In this document: one piece after another, positions 17,894 to 25,457 of the stretch
How the letters are laid out: each line of letters opens with the position of its first letter
Position numbering within the stretch: position 1 is the stretch's first letter
Assembly: GCF_040611135.1 (NCBI RefSeq)
Contig: NZ_JBEXNL010000003.1
Coordinates: 248,001 to 312,000 of the forward strand
Source of the DNA: Tsukamurella sp040611135
GTDB taxonomy: Bacteria; Actinomycetota; Actinomycetes; Mycobacteriales; Mycobacteriaceae
Direction: 5' to 3'
Length of the DNA stretch: 64,000 bases
Made by a program: the position numbers and the translations under genes
Notes under the pieces: generated by a model
Seen by the model: only the letters and a program-made list of their open reading frames with translations
Told to the model about the DNA's origin: nothing
The model's database searches: none

Positions 17894-17917
17894 TTCCTGC
17901 CCGAAATCGGGCAGGAA
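17894..17917. promoter_or_regulatory. Perfect 10-bp-arm hairpin overlapping the ribosome-binding site of the 96-aa gene
   Basis: TTCCTGCCCG and CGGGCAGGAA flank the four bases AAAT. Read on the minus strand, the 3' arm carries the AGGA that would pair with 16S rRNA, 7-10 bases before the ATG at 17887. If the stem forms in mRNA it hides the ribosome site; as DNA it is a good palindromic operator. Either reading implies regulation of the small gene and perhaps of glmS behind it. Confidence 0.5.
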
Positions 17918-17958
17918 TGTGGAACTCCGGTACCGCGAAACGATCATCGGCGCAAGAT

Positions 17959-17974
17959 GTCAAGATTGCTTGAC
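17959..17974. promoter_or_regulatory. Palindromic operator GTCAAG-N4-CTTGAC, copy 1
   Basis: A 16-bp inverted repeat with perfect 6-bp arms, 31 bp before the GTG of the small HTH regulator gene. A second copy with the same arms and a different 4-bp centre lies 23 bp further on. The pair is a likely autoregulatory site for the HTH protein. The divergent 96-aa gene starts 72 bp away on the other side. Confidence 0.65.
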
Positions 17975-17981
17975 TCTGCGT

Positions 17982-17997
17982 GTCAAGGATGCTTGAC
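17982..17997. promoter_or_regulatory. Palindromic operator GTCAAG-N4-CTTGAC, copy 2
   Basis: Second copy of the inverted repeat, with centre GATG instead of ATTG, ending 8 bp before the regulator start codon. TTGACT occurs within both copies and could serve as a -35 element, so binding here would block transcription or initiation directly. Confidence 0.65.
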
Positions 17998-18005
17998 TTT
18001 GAACC

Positions 18006-18230
18006 GTGGACGACGACGCGAACCCGGTGCGCGAGCACCGTCGGGCACGCCGGATCACGCAGGCCGAGCTGGCACAGGAGGTCGGCGTGAGCCGGCAGAC
18101 CGTGGTGGCCGTGGAGAAGGGTGCCTACGCGCCCAGTGTGTACCTGGCCCTGCGGATCGCCCGCGCGCTGGAGACCACCGTCGAAGAGCTGTTCCCGATG
18201 CAGGAGGAGGAAGAACATGTCGGTCGATAG
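18006..18230 (+). CDS. Small XRE-type HTH regulator
   Basis: A 74-residue Cro/CI-type DNA-binding protein. The HTH spans about residues 17-38 (TQAELAQEVGVSRQTVVAVEKG), followed by PSVYLALRIARALETTVEELFP, which is the standard XRE fold and nearly the whole protein. The start is a GTG just after the tandem operators. It overlaps the next gene (a four-helix membrane protein) by 14 bp, so the pair is co-translated. Short XRE regulators paired with small membrane proteins are frequent in Gram-positive bacteria, but the signal they sense is generally unknown. Confidence 0.85.
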   Translation: MDDDANPVREHRRARRITQAELAQEVGVSRQTVVAVEKGAYAPSVYLALRIARALETTVEELFPMQEEEEHVGR

Positions 18231-18729
18231 CCGGATCGAGGAATTCGCACTGGCCCCGTCGGACCCCGCCTGGGGCGACGAGCGCAACCGCGACGAGTTC
18301 TACCGGGCGAGCGCCCTGGCGAGCTTCTGGAGTGTCTACGTCTTCTTCGGCGTCGCGATGGTCGCGGCGGCGCAGGGGGCGATCCTGACGGCGCTGATCG
18401 CGCTGGTGGCACCCGGTGTCATCCAGATCGTGGTGGTGCGCTCGTACTGCCGCCGCCACGGGGTCGCGCTGAGCCGACTGACGGAGATGTTCAACCGGGG
18501 CCGCCGGCGGTGGGTCTCGCTGCTGACCACGCTGCCGATGATCGCGGTGACCTTCCTGCTGCTGGCGCTGCACCTGGGCGGGGCCGCGGACCGAACGAGC
18601 ACGCTCCTGGGCGCGCTCGCCGGCGGCGCGGTGGGCGCGGCCCTCGCGGCGCTCGGGGCGCGCCTGCTCCTTCGCCGTGAGCGCCGGGACGAGCAGCTCG
18701 CGTCGCTCGAGGACGATGTTTTCGACTGA
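18217..18729 (+). CDS. Four-helix membrane protein paired with the XRE regulator
   Basis: A 170-residue protein with about four transmembrane helices in two hairpins: residues about 35-70 (FWSVYVFFGVAMVAAAQG, then ALIALVAPGVIQIVVV) and about 100-150 (TTLPMIAVTFLLLALHLG, then LGALAGGAVGAALAALGA). The acidic N-terminus and C-terminal tail (ERRDEQLASLEDDVFD) are cytoplasmic or loop segments. GGAGGAGG precedes the ATG at 18217, inside the end of the regulator gene. I recognise no family. Tight coupling suggests the membrane protein is a sensor, target or effector of the HTH protein. Confidence 0.7.
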   Translation: MSVDSRIEEFALAPSDPAWGDERNRDEFYRASALASFWSVYVFFGVAMVAAAQGAILTALIALVAPGVIQIVVVRSYCRRHGVALSRLTEMFNRGRRRWVSLLTTLPMIAVTFLLLALHLGGAADRTSTLLGALAGGAVGAALAALGARLLLRRERRDEQLASLEDDVFD

Positions 18730-18748
18730 TTCGGTATCCTCAACCTCT

Positions 18749-19198
18749 GTGACCACCTCAGACGCCCCGGCCCCGGGCGAGCAGCAGGACCATCAGGCCC
18801 TCAAGACGCAGCTCGTGCGGTTCGTCCTGACCGGTGGCCTGGCGGCGATCGTGGATTTCGGCCTCACGCTGCTCCTCGGCAAGTTCCTCGGCCTCGATGA
18901 GGCCCTCGCCAAGACAATCGGCTTCATCTGCGGAACCACCACCGCGTACCTGCTCAACCGCCGCTGGACCTTCAAGGCCGAGCCGTCGACCAAGCGGCTG
19001 ATCGCGGTGTGGGTCCTGTACGTCGCGATGTACGGCGTGCAGCTGGGGCTGTACATGGCGTTCTTCACGCTCTTCCCGCCGCCAGAGGACGGGATAGGGA
19101 GCTATGTCAACCGTCTCGTCGCCTTCGTGATCGCTCAGGGCACCGCGACCGTGGTGAATTTCATCGTGCAGCGCACGGTGATCTTCCGGTTGATGTGA
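18749..19198 (+). CDS. GtrA-family small membrane protein
   Basis: A 149-residue GtrA-like protein with four transmembrane helices (FVLTGGLAAIVDFGLTLLL first, VAFVIAQGTATVVNFIVQR last) and the family motif NRRWTFKAEPS. GtrA proteins act with polyprenyl-phosphate sugars and glycosyltransferases. In M. tuberculosis the relative Rv3789 lies beside dprE1 and affects arabinan synthesis. Here it instead precedes a GT-C glycosyltransferase, with a GTGA overlap, which suggests the two work together. The start is a GTG at 18749, about 20 bp after the previous stop. Confidence 0.85.
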   Translation: MTTSDAPAPGEQQDHQALKTQLVRFVLTGGLAAIVDFGLTLLLGKFLGLDEALAKTIGFICGTTTAYLLNRRWTFKAEPSTKRLIAVWVLYVAMYGVQLGLYMAFFTLFPPPEDGIGSYVNRLVAFVIAQGTATVVNFIVQRTVIFRLM

Positions 19199-20838
19199 GG
19201 CGGTTCCATCCCTGGGCGTTCGCGCTCGGCGGCGTCCTGCTGTCGCTGTGGCACGGCGGGCGCCCCTCGGTGTGGTTCGACGAGCTCGCCACGGCGTCCG
19301 CGATCGACCGCTCACCGGGCGAGCTGTGGCACCTGCTGACGAACATCGACGCGGTGCACGGCCTCTACTACTGGTGCGTGCGCGCCTTCTCCCTGGTGTT
19401 CGGCATGGACGAGACAGCGTTGCGGGCCTTCTCCGCGCTCGGCGTCGGCGCGGCCACTGCGGCCTGCTACGTCCTCGCCCGCCGGCTCGGCGGCGACGTC
19501 TTCGCACTGGTCGCGGGGATCATCGCGCTGATCCTTCCCCGGATCACCTGGGCCGGCGTCGAGGCTCGCTCGTACTCCTGGGTGATCGCCTCCGCGGCAC
19601 TCGTCCTGATCGCGGCGCACCGCGCGTCGTCGTCGGACGGTGCGCCCGGTGCCGCGTCGTCGGGCGCAGCCGGCACGCGGTGGGCCTGGTTCGGGTACGG
19701 CGCGGCGCTGCTCCTCGCGACGGTGCTGTTCCTCTACTCCGCGACCCTGGCCCTGGCGGTGCTCGCGGTGCTGGCGACGGACCCCCGGACGCGTACGCGC
19801 GCCGTCCTGCGGCCCGCCGCGATCGCCTCGGTCGGTGCGATCGCGGCGGCGAGCCCGGTGGCGATCCTCGCGGCCACCCAGCGCGATCAGGTGTCGTGGC
19901 TGCGCTGGCCGGGGTGGCGGATCTTCCAGAACGTGCTGGTCGATCAGTGGTTCGACCATTCCTACGCCTTCGCCGCGGCCGCGTGGCCGGTGATCGCCGT
20001 CGCTGCGGTCCTGTGGTGGCGTCGCGGCGTCGCCGGCCCCTCGCGGACCGCGGGGGCGGCACCGTCGGACCTGAGACCCGCGCTGCGCTACGGACTGGCG
20101 GGCGCGCTGGTGCCCCTCGCGGCGATCCTGCTGGTCTCGCCGGTCGTGCCCTCGTACGTGGGGCGGTACGTGAGCTTCACGGTGCCCGGCGTGGTGCTGG
20201 TGCTCGCCGCCGCGGTCACGACGGTGGCGCGCGCTCTGCCGCGCCCGCGGGCGGCGGGCGCTGTGGTGCTGGTCGCGCTCACGGCGGCCGCGATCCCGGG
20301 GTACCTGTGGCAGCACAGCCCGCTGTCGAAGCCGGGCGGCAGCGATTTCAGCTACGCGGCGCGGTACATCCGCGACAACGCGAGGCCGGGTGACTGCGTG
20401 TTCTTCCAGGTGCAGCCGAGCTGGGCGTGGCCCTCGCTGCGGATCGCGTACGACGGCCTGCCCGGGATGTTCGACGGTCTGCGGGACATGGGCGACGACG
20501 GGAACCGGCGCACCGAGGGCGCGCTCTGGGACAAGGAGAAGGGTGTCAACCAGTGGGCCTCGTGGGCCGCTGACAACTGCACGGCCGCATGGGTTCTCAC
20601 TGATGCGGACCGGCCGGAGGCGGACTTCCGGCAGGAGAACGGGAACCTCTGGTGGACCTTCCGGCCCTTCCAGTTCATGGGGACCGACATGCAGGTCTCG
20701 CTGGACGACGGCGGCCTCGCGGTCGTTCATCAGGAGCAGTTCCACATCCTGCAGGTGGTTCATCTGGTGCAGCCGGAGGCGTCGTCGGGGCCGGTCCCGC
20801 CTCCTTTGCCGCGGCACACCCACCACTCCTACTGGTGA
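19195..20838 (+). CDS. GT-C fold polyprenol-phosphate sugar transferase
   Basis: A polytopic glycosyltransferase of about 547 residues with roughly ten hydrophobic helices and a soluble C-terminal part. The first loop holds WFDELATASAIDRSP, then NIDAVHGLYYW, the acidic-residue pattern of the GT39/PMT and ArnT-like GT-C families that use lipid-linked sugars. It starts with GTG, overlapping the gtrA stop. The product could be a mannosyl- or arabinosyltransferase acting on lipoarabinomannan, arabinogalactan or a glycoprotein; the sequence does not decide. It is followed by a short hairpin at 20845-20858 and the left copy of the 45-bp repeat. Confidence 0.78.
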   Translation: MRRFHPWAFALGGVLLSLWHGGRPSVWFDELATASAIDRSPGELWHLLTNIDAVHGLYYWCVRAFSLVFGMDETALRAFSALGVGAATAACYVLARRLGGDVFALVAGIIALILPRITWAGVEARSYSWVIASAALVLIAAHRASSSDGAPGAASSGAAGTRWAWFGYGAALLLATVLFLYSATLALAVLAVLATDPRTRTRAVLRPAAIASVGAIAAASPVAILAATQRDQVSWLRWPGWRIFQNVLVDQWFDHSYAFAAAAWPVIAVAAVLWWRRGVAGPSRTAGAAPSDLRPALRYGLAGALVPLAAILLVSPVVPSYVGRYVSFTVPGVVLVLAAAVTTVARALPRPRAAGAVVLVALTAAAIPGYLWQHSPLSKPGGSDFSYAARYIRDNARPGDCVFFQVQPSWAWPSLRIAYDGLPGMFDGLRDMGDDGNRRTEGALWDKEKGVNQWASWAADNCTAAWVLTDADRPEADFRQENGNLWWTFRPFQFMGTDMQVSLDDGGLAVVHQEQFHILQVVHLVQPEASSGPVPPPLPRHTHHSYW

Positions 20839-20844
20839 ATCCGT

Positions 20845-20858
20845 GCTGACGGATCAGC
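20845..20858. terminator. Short stem-loop after the GT-C gene
   Basis: GCTGA-CGGA-TCAGC, extendable by one T/A pair, begins 6 bp after the stop of the glycosyltransferase gene. The stem is short and lacks a T-tract, so termination is only a possibility. The larger palindromic repeat that follows may do the same job. Confidence 0.3.
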
Positions 20859-20882
20859 AGGCTCACGTGATCGCGTCCGAAT

Positions 20883-20927
20883 GTCCGGTCATTTCTTCTC
20901 ATGATCATGAGTGGAAACGACCGAACA
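20883..20927. repeat. 45-bp near-palindromic repeat, left copy
   Basis: The 45 bp here match 21872-21916 at 44 of 45 positions, in the same orientation. Bases 20886-20923 form an imperfect palindrome (16 of 19 pairs) centred on CTCATGATCATGAG at 20898-20911. It lies between the convergent ends of the GT-C gene and the DUF559-type gene. It could be a bidirectional terminator, a dispersed extragenic palindrome or the edge of an inserted cassette. Confidence 0.85.
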
Positions 20928-20947
20928 ACTGGGATGGGCGGCGCTGT

Positions 20948-21826
20948 TCACGACACGATGCTGTGCGCGACGCGACCACTGATCGCTTCGGCGAGCAGGG
21001 TGACCACGCCCTCGGGATCGTCGGTCAGGTGGTGCCACGAGAAATGGAGAACCGCCCAGCCGGCGGTGCTCAGGGCGTTGGCCTTGTCCTGGTCGCTCAT
21101 CCAACGGGCGCGCGACCGGTGAAAGGCCCACCCGTTGATCTCCACCGCGAGCCGGATCTCGGGGAACGCGAAGTCGATCCGCCACCCGCGGAAGGTGAGC
21201 TGTGTGGTCCACCCGGTGATCTCGTGCAGACGCAGTAGGGCCGCGAAGATCCGCTCGGCCTCGGACTCCGTGTCGCCCGACGCGATCTCGTAGACCGCCC
21301 GCGCGGCGGCGATCCCCTTGGCGTTTGCGTTCCGGTCCAGGGCATCCCCGAGATCCTCGAGCGTCACATCGCTCTGCTGCAGGGCGCGGTCCATCACCTT
21401 CGCGTCGGCCATCTCGAGCACGCTGAGCGCCTTCGAGGTGACGGACACTCCATCGACCTCCGTGATATCGGACGCGGGGAGAGCGCGGCGACGCGTCCTG
21501 ATGACGTAACCGTAGGTCGCGCGCAGCCGCCGCTCGATCGGCACCGTCACGCCGATCTCCGCGGGTGGTTCCGTGATCATGCCGTGCCAGAACAGAGCGG
21601 TCGCACGATCGGCGACACCCCCGGACAGCAGGCCGGCGACCCGGATCGCCGTTCGATCGGTGTGTGGGTGGTGCTTGGTGCGGAAGACGCCGCGCCCGAT
21701 CAGGGTCACCTCATCCAGATCGACGCGGCTGGCGATCATCGAATCGCTCACCCCCGCGGCGTTCAACTGCTGCCGCGTGGCCACGCCGTCCTGTGCCGCG
21801 AACACCAGCGCAGCATTCCTCCACAT
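20948..21826 (-). CDS. DUF559-type (Vsr/PD-(D/E)XK-fold) protein with AbiEi-like N-terminus
   Basis: A 292-residue two-part protein. The first ~60 residues (MWRNAALVFAAQDGVATRQQLNAAGVSDSMIASRV) resemble the winged-helix domain of AbiEi-like antitoxins. The C-terminal third has the endonuclease-fold pattern SEAERIFAALLR, FRGWRIDFAFPEIRLAVEING and HFSWHHL, as in DUF559/Vsr-like proteins, with D, E and N positions kept. Such proteins are common orphans in Mycobacteriales; function is unknown, with defence or DNA repair proposed only from the fold. I chose the ATG at 21826 over an upstream TTG. The gene is bracketed by two near-identical 45-bp repeats, suggesting it came as a cassette. Confidence 0.8.
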   Translation of the reverse strand: MWRNAALVFAAQDGVATRQQLNAAGVSDSMIASRVDLDEVTLIGRGVFRTKHHPHTDRTAIRVAGLLSGGVADRATALFWHGMITEPPAEIGVTVPIERRLRATYGYVIRTRRRALPASDITEVDGVSVTSKALSVLEMADAKVMDRALQQSDVTLEDLGDALDRNANAKGIAAARAVYEIASGDTESEAERIFAALLRLHEITGWTTQLTFRGWRIDFAFPEIRLAVEINGWAFHRSRARWMSDQDKANALSTAGWAVLHFSWHHLTDDPEGVVTLLAEAISGRVAHSIVS

Positions 21827-21871
21827 ACCTATTGGACGCACCAACTCGGCGTGCGGTTCCAGGCGCGCGGA

Positions 21872-21916
21872 GTCCGGTCATTCCTTCTCATGATCATGAG
21901 TGGAAACGACCGAACA
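21872..21916. repeat. 45-bp near-palindromic repeat, right copy
   Basis: Same orientation and sequence as 20883-20927 with one C/T change. The central palindrome CTCATGATCATGAG is at 21887-21900. It sits 14 bp after the acyl-CoA synthetase stop and 45 bp before the DUF559-type start. Each copy therefore follows a gene end, but the pair also frames the DUF559 gene exactly. Confidence 0.85.
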
Positions 21917-21930
21917 TCTTCCGGACGTCG

Positions 21931-23574
21931 TCAGTCCTTGGGCAGCTCGCGCTTGACCATCTTGCCGGTGGGGTTGCGCGGCAGGCGATTGAGGTAGACG
22001 ACATCGCGCGGGACCTTGAAGCGCGCCAGGTTCGCGCGGACGAAGTCCTTGAGCTCCTTGGTGAGTTCCTCGACGGCGTCGTCGTCGCTCGGCGTGCCGC
22101 CCTCGATCACCACGAAAGCGCGCAGGCGCTGGCCGAACTCGGGATCGGGCACGCCGATCACCGCGGCCTCGACCACGTCACTGCGGGTGACCAGCAGGTT
22201 CTCGACCTCGAGCGGGTAGACGTTCTCGCCGCCCGAGACGATCATGTCGTCGTCCCGGCCGTCGATGTGCAGCAGGCCGTGCTCGTCCCAGTGGCCCATG
22301 TCGCCCGACGAGAGGTGGCCGTCGATGATCTGCTTCGTGCGCCCGTCGCTGTAACCCTCGAACGGCGCGCCGGCGCGGACGAACACGCGGCCGCGCTTGC
22401 CGATGCCCTCGACCAAGCGATCGTTCTCGTCGTAGAGGCGCACCGTCGTCAGCACCGGGGGCTTGCCGACGGTGCCGGGCGCCGCGCGCAGGTTCCGCGG
22501 CGTGGCGACGGTGGCGACGGCGACCTCGGTCGAGCCGTACACGTTGTAGAGCACGTCACCGAAGACGTCCTGGAACTTCTCCGACAGCTCGGGGGAGACG
22601 GCGGACCCGGCCACGACGACCGCCTTCAGGCAGCTGGTGTCGTACTTGGCGATGGTCTCGGCCGGCAGGCTCAGCATGCGGGTGAGCATGGTGGGTACGG
22701 CGACCAGCATGTCGGCGCGGTTGTCGGCGACCAGCTTGAGCGTGTTCTCCGGGTCGAAGCGGCGCATCGTCACGGTCGTGCAGCCGACGGACATTCCGGC
22801 GGACCACATGGCGAAGCCCGTCGAGTGGAAGATCGGCGACGCGATGACGATCGTGCCGCGCCGCCGGAACGGGATGCGGTCCACGAGCATCGCGGTGGCG
22901 AGCGAGGGCACCTTGCTGCGGGTGGCGCCCTTCGGCAGGCCGGTCGTGCCGGAGGTCAGGATGATGAAGCCGCCCTGCTTCTCGGGCGGCGGGACGCGCT
23001 TGGCGTCGCGGCCGGCGGCGAGCTGGTCGATCGTCTGCGCGCCCTCGGGGACCGCGTCAGCCTCGTCGACCCAGGTCAGGTAGCGGGGCATGTCCTCGGG
23101 CAGTGCGTCGAGCAGGCCCGTGAACTCGCTGTCGTGGAACACCGCCTGTACCTTCTCGCGCGCGCAGACCTCCGCGAACTGAGGCTTGGCGAAGCCGGTG
23201 TTCATCATGGCCAGGCGCATGCCGGCGCGGGCCGCGGCGCTGATGATCAGCAGCAGGCCGCGGTGGTCGCGGGCGAGAACGGCGATCACGTCGCCGGACG
23301 TGAGGCCGCTCGCGCGCAGGCCCCGGGCGAGCGCGTTCGACTGGGCCTCGTACTGCGCATAGGTCAGCGCGCCGCGCTCGTCGACGATGGCGGTGCGATC
23401 GGGACTCTCCGCCGCCCCCTTGATAACCAGCGCGGCCTGCGGGCCGTACTGCCGGTTGTAGCCGAGGGCGCGCAGCGCGACATCGGGCCGGGCGGGATCG
23501 ACGACCCGCCGCTGCAGCATGCGCGTGAGGGCACGGCCCTGTGCGAACAGATCGGAGACCAGGCTCGTTTCCAT
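21931..23574 (-). CDS. Long-chain fatty acyl-CoA/acyl-AMP synthetase (FadD type)
   Basis: An ANL-superfamily adenylating enzyme of 547 residues that activates a carboxylic acid to acyl-AMP and then acyl-CoA. Motifs in order: ILTSGTTGLPKGATRS (P-loop), YGSTEVAVAT (A5), SSGDMGHWDEHG (A7), GRDDDMIVSGGENVYP (hinge, A8) and C-terminal PTGKMVKRELP with the catalytic lysine (A10). There is no FadD32-like insertion, so it looks like a FACL rather than a FAAL, but this is inference. The ATG at 23574 is preferred to an upstream TTG. It follows glfT1 on the same strand at a 90-bp distance, and I see no clear link to it. Confidence 0.9.
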   Translation of the reverse strand: METSLVSDLFAQGRALTRMLQRRVVDPARPDVALRALGYNRQYGPQAALVIKGAAESPDRTAIVDERGALTYAQYEAQSNALARGLRASGLTSGDVIAVLARDHRGLLLIISAAARAGMRLAMMNTGFAKPQFAEVCAREKVQAVFHDSEFTGLLDALPEDMPRYLTWVDEADAVPEGAQTIDQLAAGRDAKRVPPPEKQGGFIILTSGTTGLPKGATRSKVPSLATAMLVDRIPFRRRGTIVIASPIFHSTGFAMWSAGMSVGCTTVTMRRFDPENTLKLVADNRADMLVAVPTMLTRMLSLPAETIAKYDTSCLKAVVVAGSAVSPELSEKFQDVFGDVLYNVYGSTEVAVATVATPRNLRAAPGTVGKPPVLTTVRLYDENDRLVEGIGKRGRVFVRAGAPFEGYSDGRTKQIIDGHLSSGDMGHWDEHGLLHIDGRDDDMIVSGGENVYPLEVENLLVTRSDVVEAAVIGVPDPEFGQRLRAFVVIEGGTPSDDDAVEELTKELKDFVRANLARFKVPRDVVYLNRLPRNPTGKMVKRELPKD

Positions 23575-23664
23575 GTCGACGATGATAGGCGCACCGCTCG
23601 CGGTCTGTTGAGGGGGCTTCAATAGTGGCTCGGACGACCGTGCGCGCCCCGGTTCAGGACCTGG

Positions 23665-24669
23665 TCAGGGGCGGGTGAACCGCTCGGCGCGCCCCAGCTT
23701 GCGCAGCCGCAGCCACTCCCGGAATCCCGCGACATCGCGCTGTTGCACCAGGAAGAACCAGCCGAACCGCGCCCACTCCTGCGGGATGAGCTTGCGCATG
23801 CCCGGCTGCGACTGCAGGTAGCCGCGGTTGCGATAGGTGAAGAAGCGTTTGGTCTCGTTGTCGGGGTACTGGGTGTGCATGCGTCCGCCGAGGATCGGCC
23901 GGAACTCGTCGGAGCCGTTGGGGTGCAGGTAGGCGGTGGTCAGGCAGGTGCCGAAGGGCAGGCCCGAGCGCACCAGCCGCCGGTGGATCTCCACCTCGTC
24001 GCCGCGGATGAACAGCCGCAGGTCCGGCACGCCGACCGCCGCGACGGTGTCCTTGCGGAACAGCGCGCCGTTGAACAGGGACGCGATCCCCATCAGGACG
24101 TCGTCCGACGGTGCGCCGGGGTCGATCAGCTCGGACCGCTCGCGTCGCCAGACCAGGCCGCGGCGCAGGGGGAAGGCCAGGGTCTCCGGGTCGTCGATGG
24201 TGGCGACCACGGGGGAGACCTCCGCCAGCCCGTGCCGCTCGGCGGCCTCGAGCAGCGTCGCGAGGACTCGCGGGCCCTCGGGGCGGCCGTCGTCGTCGGC
24301 GAGCCAGATCCAGTCCGCGCCCATCGCGAGCGCGTGCAGCATGCCGAGGGCGAAGCCGCCGGCGCCGCCGAGATTGAACTCGGAGGGGAGGTACACGCCG
24401 TTCGGCAGCGCCGTCACCAATGCCTCGACCGCGGCCTGGTTCGCGTTGTCCACGACGACGATCGCGTCCACCGGACGCGTCTGCGCGGCCAGGACCTCGA
24501 GAGATTTCGCCAGTAGCTCCGCACGGTCGTGCGTGACGACGACCGCGACCACCGCCTCGTGGTCGGCGCCGAACTGCAGGATCCCGGTCGCCCGCGCCGC
24601 CGGGCCGATGGCCCGGTCACCGTCTGGCCCGGGGACGGGCGCGGGCGTGCCGGGCGAGGTGTCAGTCAT
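23665..24669 (-). CDS. glfT1: GlfT1, galactofuranosyltransferase
   Basis: A GT2-family enzyme that transfers the first galactofuranose residues onto the rhamnosyl-GlcNAc lipid linker of arabinogalactan. The 334-residue protein has WIWLADDDGRPEGP (around residues 120-133) holding the metal-binding aspartates, and the GlfT1-specific segments FIRGDEVEIHRRLVRSGLPF, PILGGRMHTQYPDN, RFFTYRNRGYLQSQPG and QEWARFGWFFLVQQRDV. The start at ATG 24669 overlaps the ABC ATPase stop by 8 bp. The order wzm-wzt-glfT1 matches Rv3783-Rv3781-Rv3782 in content. Confidence 0.93.
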   Translation of the reverse strand: MTDTSPGTPAPVPGPDGDRAIGPAARATGILQFGADHEAVVAVVVTHDRAELLAKSLEVLAAQTRPVDAIVVVDNANQAAVEALVTALPNGVYLPSEFNLGGAGGFALGMLHALAMGADWIWLADDDGRPEGPRVLATLLEAAERHGLAEVSPVVATIDDPETLAFPLRRGLVWRRERSELIDPGAPSDDVLMGIASLFNGALFRKDTVAAVGVPDLRLFIRGDEVEIHRRLVRSGLPFGTCLTTAYLHPNGSDEFRPILGGRMHTQYPDNETKRFFTYRNRGYLQSQPGMRKLIPQEWARFGWFFLVQQRDVAGFREWLRLRKLGRAERFTRP

Positions 24670-25456
24670 CTTCGGCCTCGAGCATGTCGAGCACCTTGCG
24701 GACCTGGGCTCCGGCATCGGGGCCCTCGTACGCGGTCACGACCTCCTCGATCCCGCCCTCCTGGCGGATCTGCCCGTGATCGATCCACATGGCCCGGTCG
24801 CAGAGCTGCGCCAGGAACTCGTTCGAGTGCGAGGCGAAGACGAGGATGCCGGACCGCTCGACCAGCGCCTGCAGGCGCTTGCGGGCCTTGCGCATGAAAT
24901 CCGCGTCGACGGCGCCGATGCCCTCGTCGAGCAGCAGGATCTCGGGGTCGATCGAGGTGACCACGCCCAGCGCGATCCGTACGCGCATGCCCGTCGAGTA
25001 GGTGCGCAGGGGCATGGAGAGGTAGTCGCCGAGCTCGGTGAACTCGGCGATCTCGTCGGCCTTGCGCATCATCGACTTGCGGGTCTGGCCCAGGAACAGG
25101 CCGCGGATGATGATGTTCTCCATCCCGGAGATCTCGGGGTCCATGCCCACGCCCAGGTCGAAGACGGGCGCGACGCGGCCCTTGACCACCGCGGTGCCGC
25201 GGGTCGGCTCGTAGATGCCGGACAGCAGGCGCAGCAGCGTCGACTTGCCGGCGCCGTTGTGGCCGACGAGGCCGACCCGGTCGCCCTCGTCGAGGCTCAT
25301 CGTGATGTCGCGCAGGGCTTCGACGACGACCACCTTGTCGTCGGCCATCACCTTGCCGCCCGCGGAGCCCATGACGGCGCGCTTGAGCGAGCGCGATTTC
25401 GCATCGAACACCGGGAAGTCGACGCAGGCTCCCTGCGTCCGGATCGAAACGGTCAT
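24662..25456 (-). CDS. wzt: Galactan-precursor ABC exporter, ATP-binding subunit (Wzt/RfbE type)
   Basis: ATPase of the two-component exporter thought to flip lipid-linked galactan across the membrane. The protein has 264 residues: Walker A GHNGAGKST (about 65-73), Q-loop region, signature YSTGMRVRIALG, Walker B EILLLDEGIGAVD, and the switch histidine in FASHSN. There is no long C-terminal carbohydrate-binding domain as in O-antigen Wzt proteins, which is normal for the mycobacterial protein. It starts 1 bp after the permease stop and ends inside the glfT1 start. Confidence 0.9.
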   Translation of the reverse strand: MTVSIRTQGACVDFPVFDAKSRSLKRAVMGSAGGKVMADDKVVVVEALRDITMSLDEGDRVGLVGHNGAGKSTLLRLLSGIYEPTRGTAVVKGRVAPVFDLGVGMDPEISGMENIIIRGLFLGQTRKSMMRKADEIAEFTELGDYLSMPLRTYSTGMRVRIALGVVTSIDPEILLLDEGIGAVDADFMRKARKRLQALVERSGILVFASHSNEFLAQLCDRAMWIDHGQIRQEGGIEEVVTAYEGPDAGAQVRKVLDMLEAEDD

Positions 25457-25457
25457 C

